From: Boswellia sacra
Lineage: Eukaryota; Streptophyta; Magnoliopsida; Sapindales; Burseraceae
Direction of reading: 5' to 3'
Assembly (NCBI GenBank): GCA_013180625.2
Contig: SNVD02006975.1
Span: 205,669 to 269,668 of the forward strand
DNA: 64,000 nucleotides
The notes below the pieces were generated by a model. That model saw only the letters and a program-made list of their open reading frames with translations. It had not been told where the DNA came from and did no database searches. This document shows, in pieces, positions 58,067-64,000 of this stretch. The translations under genes and the position numbers were made by a program. How positions within the stretch are numbered: position 1 is the first letter of the stretch; the number at the start of each line of letters is the position of its first letter.

Positions 58067-58176
58067 AGGTAAAAATTGGCGTGCAAAATTGTAAGTGTTC
58101 TCTTTTCTCATCTTAGATCTAAATTTTTTTTTTTTGTGTGTTCATCTTTTGCTCTCTTTTCTTCTCCCTTTCTTGC

Positions 58177-59768
58177 ATGAAAATTTGGTCACGAACATCT
58201 AGTGGTAGACTTGTTAGAAAAACATCATCTTCCTTAGAAAACATGGCCGACAATCATGAGGAAATATTCACGGATGAAGGGGACAACCGTTCGCAACAAA
58301 ATGATCAAAACCAACGAAGAACCCTCAGAGACTACATGAATCCGGTAAGGACTAGTGCACCATCTTGTGTAGTTTCTCCTCCAGATTCAATCCATTTCAA
58401 TTTCAAACCAAGTTTTGTTCGACTTCTACCCACTTTTCATGGCCTTGACATGGAGAACCCATATTCGCACTTGAAACTCTTTGAAGAGGTATGTAGCTCC
58501 TACACTGACCCAAATTGTAGCATAAACACCATTAGATTAAAGCTTTTTCCTTTTTCTTTAAAAGATAAAGCTAGAACATGGCTACAAAATTTGAGGTCGA
58601 ATTCCATCAGTTCATGGGATGAGATGAAACAACGATTTTTGAAAAAATTTTTTCCCACCCATAGAACAAATTCCCTTAAAAGACAAATTTCTGATTTCTC
58701 TCAAAACAAGGGAAACCCTTTACCAATGTTGGGATAGGTATAAGGAACTACTTAATACCTGTCCTCACCATGGGTTTGAAACTTGAGAATAGTTGCACAC
58801 TTCTATGAAGGGTTAACACCTCAAGATAGGCAACTAGTGGAATTAATGTGTAATGGAGAATTTAAAGAAAAAGACCCTGAGGAAGCACTTGACTTCCTAG
58901 ATTCCTTGGCAAAAAGGCACAAAATTGGGACACTGCTGGCACCTATGAGGTACCAAGCAAGGCCCAACCTCGACATCCAATAGAGGTATTTACAACCTTA
59001 GGAAGACCATGACCTTCAAGCCAAATTCGCATCCCTAGCTAGAAAAGTCGAGGCTTTAGAGATGAAAAAAGAGTGGTCAATTGAAATCTATTCAAGAAAA
59101 ATGTCTGTAAACATTTGTGATGACAATGACCATTCTACTGATGATTGCCCAACTTTGCCTGCCTTTAGGGAATGTCTCCATGAAGAAGCCAATGCCTTGA
59201 ACATTTTCAAAAGGCCAAATCACAATCCATATTCACAAACCTACAATCCTGGTTGGAGAAATCATCCAAATTTTAGCTGGAAAAATGACAATCATGCACA
59301 ATCTTCACAAGTCCCTTTTCAAACACGACAAAATTTTCAAAATTCTCATGATCATGCATATGCTCCTCCTCCTAGGAATGACTTGAAGAGACATTGCATT
59401 CATTCATTACAAAGCAAGAGACTTTCAATAGTCAAACTGCTCAAACATTAGCAAATTTGTCAGAAACTCTTGCAAAATTTGCATATACATTTAGCATCCA
59501 AGATAAGGGAAAATTTCCTTCTCAAACATTGCAAAACCCCAAAGATCAATCTAACTCAAATGCAGGAAGTTCAAGTAAACATTACTTTGACCAAGCCAAG
59601 TCAGTCATGACCCTTCGCAATGGTAAGATTGTTGAAAAACACATTCCTGACGCCTTTTGCAGAATAAGACGAATCGATTCCTCTAAAGGGCAGGAAGAGG
59701 CTGCTAAACCAACACCTAGCGAAGAGGAAACCATATCCTCATCTGTGCCTCCATTTCCTCAGCATTAG
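58177..59768 (+). pseudogene. gag of Athila-like element 2
   Basis: Starts MKIWSRTSSGRLVRKTSSSL, then RRTLRDYMNPVRTSAPSCVV and the gag domain (LPTFHGLDMENPYSHLKLFE, FPFSLKDKARTWLQNLRSNS, FLKKFFPTHRTNSLKRQI). A frameshift falls near 58705 and further breaks near 58780-58990. The zinc-knuckle remnant is CDDNDHSTDDC near 59115. The tail is Asn/Pro-rich (NPGWRNHPNFSWKND) and ends with MTLRNGKIVEKHIP. Confidence 0.85.
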
Positions 59769-59839
59769 CCACACAAAAGAAGCAAACTCACAATTCTGAA
59801 ATCTTTGAAATTTTCAAACAGGTAAAGGTCAACATTCCC

Positions 59840-62800
59840 TTGCTTGATGTGATCAAACAGGTACCTTCTTATGCAAAATTTTTGAAGGACTTGTGCACTG
59901 TAAAAAGAAAACTAAATGTGAAAAAGAAGGTCTTTCTAGCCGAGCAAGTAAGTGCTATTCTTCAAAATAATAATACAGTGAAATATAAGGATCCAGGTTG
60001 TCCTACAATTTCATGTGTTATTGGAGACCATAAAATTTAACAAGCTTTACTTGATCTTGGTGCTAGTGTGAATTTGCTTCCATACTCGGTTTTTCAAAAA
60101 CTCAATCTAGGTGAGTTAAAACCAACTTCTGTCACTCTTTTGCTTGCTGATAGATCAATTAAAGTACCAAGAGGAATAGTAGAAGATGTGTTATTTCAAG
60201 TCGATAAATTCATTTACCCAGTGGATTTTATCGTCTTGGACACACAACCAGTGGAAGTAAGCAATTCAATTCCTGTTATTTTAGGGCGTCCATTTCTAGC
60301 TACGTCTAATGCTTTGATTAATTGCAAGAATGGAGTCATGAAGTTATCATTTGGGAACATGACATTGGAACTTAATGTTTTTAATATGTGCAAACAACCA
60401 AATGAAGAAGAAGATGAAATTGATGAGGCCAATGTGATTGAATCTATTGTGGAAGATCACATCCAAAAAGGAAGTTCTTCTGACCCTTTGGAAACTTGTT
60501 TGGTGAATTCATTAGAATCAAGTATGGAACTAGAGTCTGATCTTTCTAATATATGTTCTTTATTGGATTGTGCACAGGTGATGGAAAAAGGCTCAAAATC
60601 AAGATTTGAAGAATTGGGGCAAATGAATGAAAGCAAGGAAGATGAAGCTCCCAAGTTAGAATTGAAGCCCTTACCTAAAGGACTGAAATATGCTTATCTT
60701 GGGGAGAATCAGACATATCCGGTGGTAATTTCTTCATCCCTCACATGCGCGCAACAAGGTAAGTTGATAGAAGTGCTTAAAAGGCATAAAAATGTAATCG
60801 GGTGGACTTTAAAAGATATAAAAGGCATTAACCCTTTAATTTGCACACATCGAATAAATTTAGAGGAAAATGCCAAAACATCCCAACAACCATCCAAAGG
60901 AGATTAAATCCACACATGAAAGAGGTCATTAGGGCTGAAGTTCTCAAACTACTTGATGTTGGATACTCTAAAATACTATTTCTGATTAGTCAGTGGGTAA
61001 GGCCCTACACCACGAAGTAGTGACCTTTAAAAAAAATCTGGCATCACAGTGGTTAAAAATGAAAAGAGTTTGAATTATTTGCCAACTCTTGTCTCATCTA
61101 TTGGGAGGACTTTGTCATTGATTATATGAAAATTAATGCTGTCACTAGAAAAGCACGCATTTTCACCTTACCTTCCTTGACCAAATTCTTGAAAGAGTAG
61201 CAGGGCACCCCTACTACTACTTTCTTGATGGATACTCAGGCTATTATCAAATTCTCAATATACTTGAAGACCAAGAAAAGACCACATTCACGTGCCCCTT
61301 TGGCACTTTTGCATTTAGGAGAATGCTTTTTGGACTTTGTAATGCCCCAGCCACTTTTCAAAGATGCATGTTAAGCATTTTCAGTGACATGGTTGAGCAT
61401 TGTTTAGAAGTTTTCATGGATGATTTAACTGTCTATGGAAACTCTTTTGATAATTGTCTTGAAAATTTAGAAAAAGTCCTAAAAAGGTGTGTAGAAAAAG
61501 GTCTTATTTTGAATTGGGAAAAATGTCATTATATGGTCACTTCAGGAATTGTTTTAGGTCATGTGGTGTCTTCTAAAGGAATTGAAGTGGCTAAAGCAAA
61601 AGTTGAATTAATTTCCCATTTGTCTCCACCAAAAACAGTTAAAGTAGGTTCGTTATCATTCTTAGTGGCTATGCTGGATTTTCTACTTTCGGTTCATAAG
61701 AAATTTCAGTGCTATATCTAACCTCTTTGTAACCTCTTAATAAAAGATACTTCCTTTGAATGGACTCAAGAATGTCAAAATGCCTTTGATACACTAATTG
61801 GACTTTTAACAACTGCTCCAATTATGCAATCTCCTGATTGGTCCTTGCCTTTTGAATTGATGTGTGATGCAAGTGACTATGCCGTTGGTGTTGTCTTAGG
61901 ACAAAGAAAAGAAGGTAAGCCTTATATAATATACTATGCAAGTAGGACTTTAAATGATGCACAAATGAATTACACAACAACTGAGAAATAACTACTTTCA
62001 GTAGTATTTGCATTGGACAAATTTCGATCTTATTTAATTGGCTCTCCAATAATTGTTTACACTGACCATGCAGCTGTGAGATATTTAATGACTAAACAGG
62101 ATGCAAAACCTAGATTGATACGGTGGATCTTATTGCTCCAAGAATTCAACATCACAATAAAGGATAAGAAAGGAGCCGAAAATGTCGTTGCTGATCATCT
62201 TTCAAGACTAACGACAGAGACATTAATTGAAACCTCACCTATCAATGATTCTTTTCCTGATGAATTTTATTTTCTGTTGCTACTGTACCTTGGTTTTGCT
62301 ACATTGGTTAATTTTCTTGCACAGGGAAAAAATGCCACCTCACTTGGATGCTCAAGACAAAAGAAAGTTTTTGACCGAGGTGAAAAATTTTTACTGGGAT
62401 GATCCATATCTGTTCAAATATTGTCCAAACCAAATAATGAGAAGATGCATACCCGACAATGAGGTAAGTAGTGTCATTAACTTTTGTCATCCTGAAGCAT
62501 GTGGAGGACATTTTTCATCTAGAAAAACAGCTGCTAAGATCTTACAATGTGGATTTTATTGGCCCACCTTATTTACAGATGCACATGCATTTTGCAAAAC
62601 GTGTGAAAATTGTCAAAAATTGGGATCTATTTCAAAAAGAAACATGATGCCGTTGAATCCCATTCTTATCGTTGAAATCTTTGACTGTTGGGGTATTGAT
62701 TTTATGGAACCCTTTCCACCGTCATTTGGTTTTGTGTACATCCTTGTTGCAGTAGACTATGTTTCAAAATGGGTCGAGGCAATTCCATGTCGAAACAATG

Positions 62801-63545
62801 ATCACAAACAGTTGTCAAATTCTTGAAGGAGAATATCTTAAGTAGATTTGGAATTCCTCGAGCCATTATTAGTGATGGGTGTACACATTTTTGTAACAAA
62901 CCATTTGAAACTTTAATGAAGAAATATGGAATAACCCATAAAATTTCTACACCTTATCACCCACAAACAAGTGGACAAGTTGAATTAGCTAATAGGGAGA
63001 TAAAACAGATCTTAGAAAAAACGGTTAACCCAAATCGTAAAGATTGATCTTTAAGACTTAGTGATGCACTTTGGGCTTACCAAACTGCTTTTAAAACATC
63101 ATTAGGAATGTCTCCTTATAGACTAGTTTATGGAAAACCTTGTCACTTGCCTGTGGAAATTGAGCATAAAGCTTATTGGCCATTAAAACATTTAACATAA
63201 ATTTGAATGATGCTTGCAAGTTACATAAACTCCAACTGAGTGAACTTGAAGAAATCAGGAATGAGGCTTATGAAAATTCTAAAATCTACAAAGAAAAAAG
63301 GAAGGTTTTTAATGACAAATTCATTGTCAGAAAATCTTTTGAACCTTCACAAAAAATTCTTTTATATGTTCCAGGTTGCATTTATTTCCTGGTAAAACTT
63401 CGGTCCCGTTGGTGACGGGGCCTTTCATCGTTAAACATGTTTTCCCTCATGGAGCCGTTGAAATTGAGAACCCAAAGAATGGTCCCATGTGTTTAAAAGT
63501 ACTGGACAACGTTAAAAACCATTCTTTGAAAAATTTTGACCAAAC
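59840..63545 (+). pseudogene. pol of Athila-like element 2 (protease, RT, RNase H, integrase)
   Basis: The protease region 60040-60400 has DLGASVNLLPYSVFQKLNLG and PVILGRPFLATSNALINCKN, with one stop just before it at 60038-60040. RT begins near 60900, is broken at 60910-61200, then reads FLDGYSGYYQI, TCPFGTFAFRRMLFGLCN and VFMDDLTVYGNSF near 61415. RNase H (61850-62210) has CDASDYAVGVVLGQRKEGKP and a TAA at 61987-61989. Integrase shows HPEACGGHFSSRKTA and CENCQKLG (zinc finger), WGIDFMEPFP, then after a frame change [13 protein letters not shown] and [17 protein letters not shown], with a TGA at 63045-63047. The C-terminal part continues in pieces to about 63545 (GPFIVKHVFPHGAVEIENP). It is not functional as read. 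Confidence 0.9.
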
Positions 63546-63702
63546 TTGAGAGTCCTTGCTTTAGTCGATCCTTTTTAAGGATTGATTTTTCCCCCGGTCA
63601 AGTGGCGGATACGGTACTCCGTGACTATTAAAGTCTGTTTTTCAGTTCCCTAAAAACTGTTGCTTGCATCCATTTTCTTTTCTTCTCTCTCATTTTCTTC
63701 AC
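63546..63702 (+). other. spacer between pol and the downstream ORF of element 2
   Basis: A pyrimidine-rich spacer with TTTTCCCCCGG at 63587 and a short palindrome CGGTACTCCG near 63613. No coding frame was seen. Confidence 0.4.
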
Positions 63703-64000
63703 ATGGATACCATTCTCTCTGAATTGCAGAAACATTTTCCCTCTCTTCCTCAAAATGATTTGCTTAAAATTTATAAAGCTCGTGCAGAAAGACTAAGGTT
63801 GTTGATGCATAAGGGTATTCCTGCTGATTTAAGATGGTTAATTGAAGCCAAGGTTCGATTCTCTTGTGAGTTTTCAGATAATCTTGTTTCCCATATGCCA
63901 GGTTTGGGAACAAGCTCTTATGCCAAAAAGCGAAGAGCGAAAAGGTTACAAGTTTGTCCCAGATGTGCAAGATGGACTTATAACCAGCGTTGCCGCTCCT
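63703..64000 (+). CDS. additional ORF downstream of pol in Athila-like element 2, partial
   Basis: An uninterrupted frame of 99 codons runs to the window edge, starting MDTILSELQKHFPSLPQNDL. It reads IYKARAERLRLLMHKGIPAD, then LRWLIEAKVRFS, a basic KKRRAKRLQ segment and a Cys-rich CPRCARWTYNQRC motif, suggesting a zinc-binding fold. In contrast to the neighbouring gag and pol frames it has no breaks over its visible length. Athila-type elements often carry an extra ORF between pol and the 3' LTR. This position fits, but the sequence does not resemble an envelope protein and no function is known to me. The C-terminus lies outside the window. Confidence 0.6.
   Translation, partial: MDTILSELQKHFPSLPQNDLLKIYKARAERLRLLMHKGIPADLRWLIEAKVRFSCEFSDNLVSHMPGLGTSSYAKKRRAKRLQVCPRCARWTYNQRCRS

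Larger units (their letters stand above)
56537..64000 (+). mobile_element. Athila-like Ty3/gypsy retrotransposon 2, continues past the window
   Basis: A 1.5-kb 5' LTR starts TGATGAACAC directly at the terminus of the hAT-like element. It is followed by the Asp-tRNA primer site, gag, protease, RT, RNase H, integrase and a further downstream ORF. The 3' LTR is beyond 64000. If the insertion made a 5-bp duplication, the left copy is ATCCC (56532-56536). It is better preserved than element 1 but has numerous frame breaks. Confidence 0.88.

Overview
This looks like nuclear DNA of a flowering plant, most likely a eudicot. Short intron-containing genes with plant-type proteins sit in AT-rich sequence filled with plant retrotransposon lineages: Tnt1-like and SIRE-like Ty1/copia, Athila-like Ty3/gypsy, an L1-type LINE and hAT-like non-autonomous elements. 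The species cannot be named from the sequence alone. All gene models were assembled by eye from splice sites and reading frame.

Layout. 1-2.3 kb: a possible terminal exon on the + strand, then a three-exon gene for a conserved 160-residue plant protein (minus strand). 2.9-3.5 kb: two inverted-repeat (MITE-like) units. 4.13-9.65 kb: a nearly complete Tnt1-like copia element on the minus strand, flanked by the 5-bp duplication CTGTG. 9.8-10.5 kb: a decayed partial copy of the 3' part of the next gene. 12.2-14.4 kb: a five-exon gene for a 335-residue uncharacterised protein (minus). 15.1-15.4 kb: a small single-exon gene (minus).

16.3-30.8 kb: a broken very-long-chain enoyl-CoA reductase (ECR/CER10-type) gene on the + strand. 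A hAT-like element lies between its second and third exon blocks. An 11.2-kb SIRE-like copia element (19259-30413, duplication CTAAC) sits in its last intron, so the final exon reappears only at 30687. The copia element itself carries another hAT-like insertion and an additional ORF downstream of pol.

31.8-35.7 kb: an apparently intact seven-exon WD40 gene (WDR44-like, 952 residues, minus). 36.6-40.5 kb: a LINE ORF2 copy in one frame with three stops and 16-bp target duplications. 41.5-43.1 kb: a possible gene-fragment-carrying element split by a hAT element with a perfect 8-bp duplication. 44.3-44.9 kb: a SIAMESE-RELATED type cyclin-dependent kinase inhibitor gene (minus). 45.3-48.7 kb: intergenic.

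48.7-64 kb: two Athila-like elements in the same orientation. The first breaks off near the pol end at a C/G-rich hAT-like element, and the second starts exactly at that element's far terminus. The second runs off the window and shows the start of an extra downstream ORF with a CxxC-type motif. The window therefore holds about five likely live genes, one split pseudogene and a layered set of transposons. No RNA genes, CRISPR arrays or organellar sequence were recognised.
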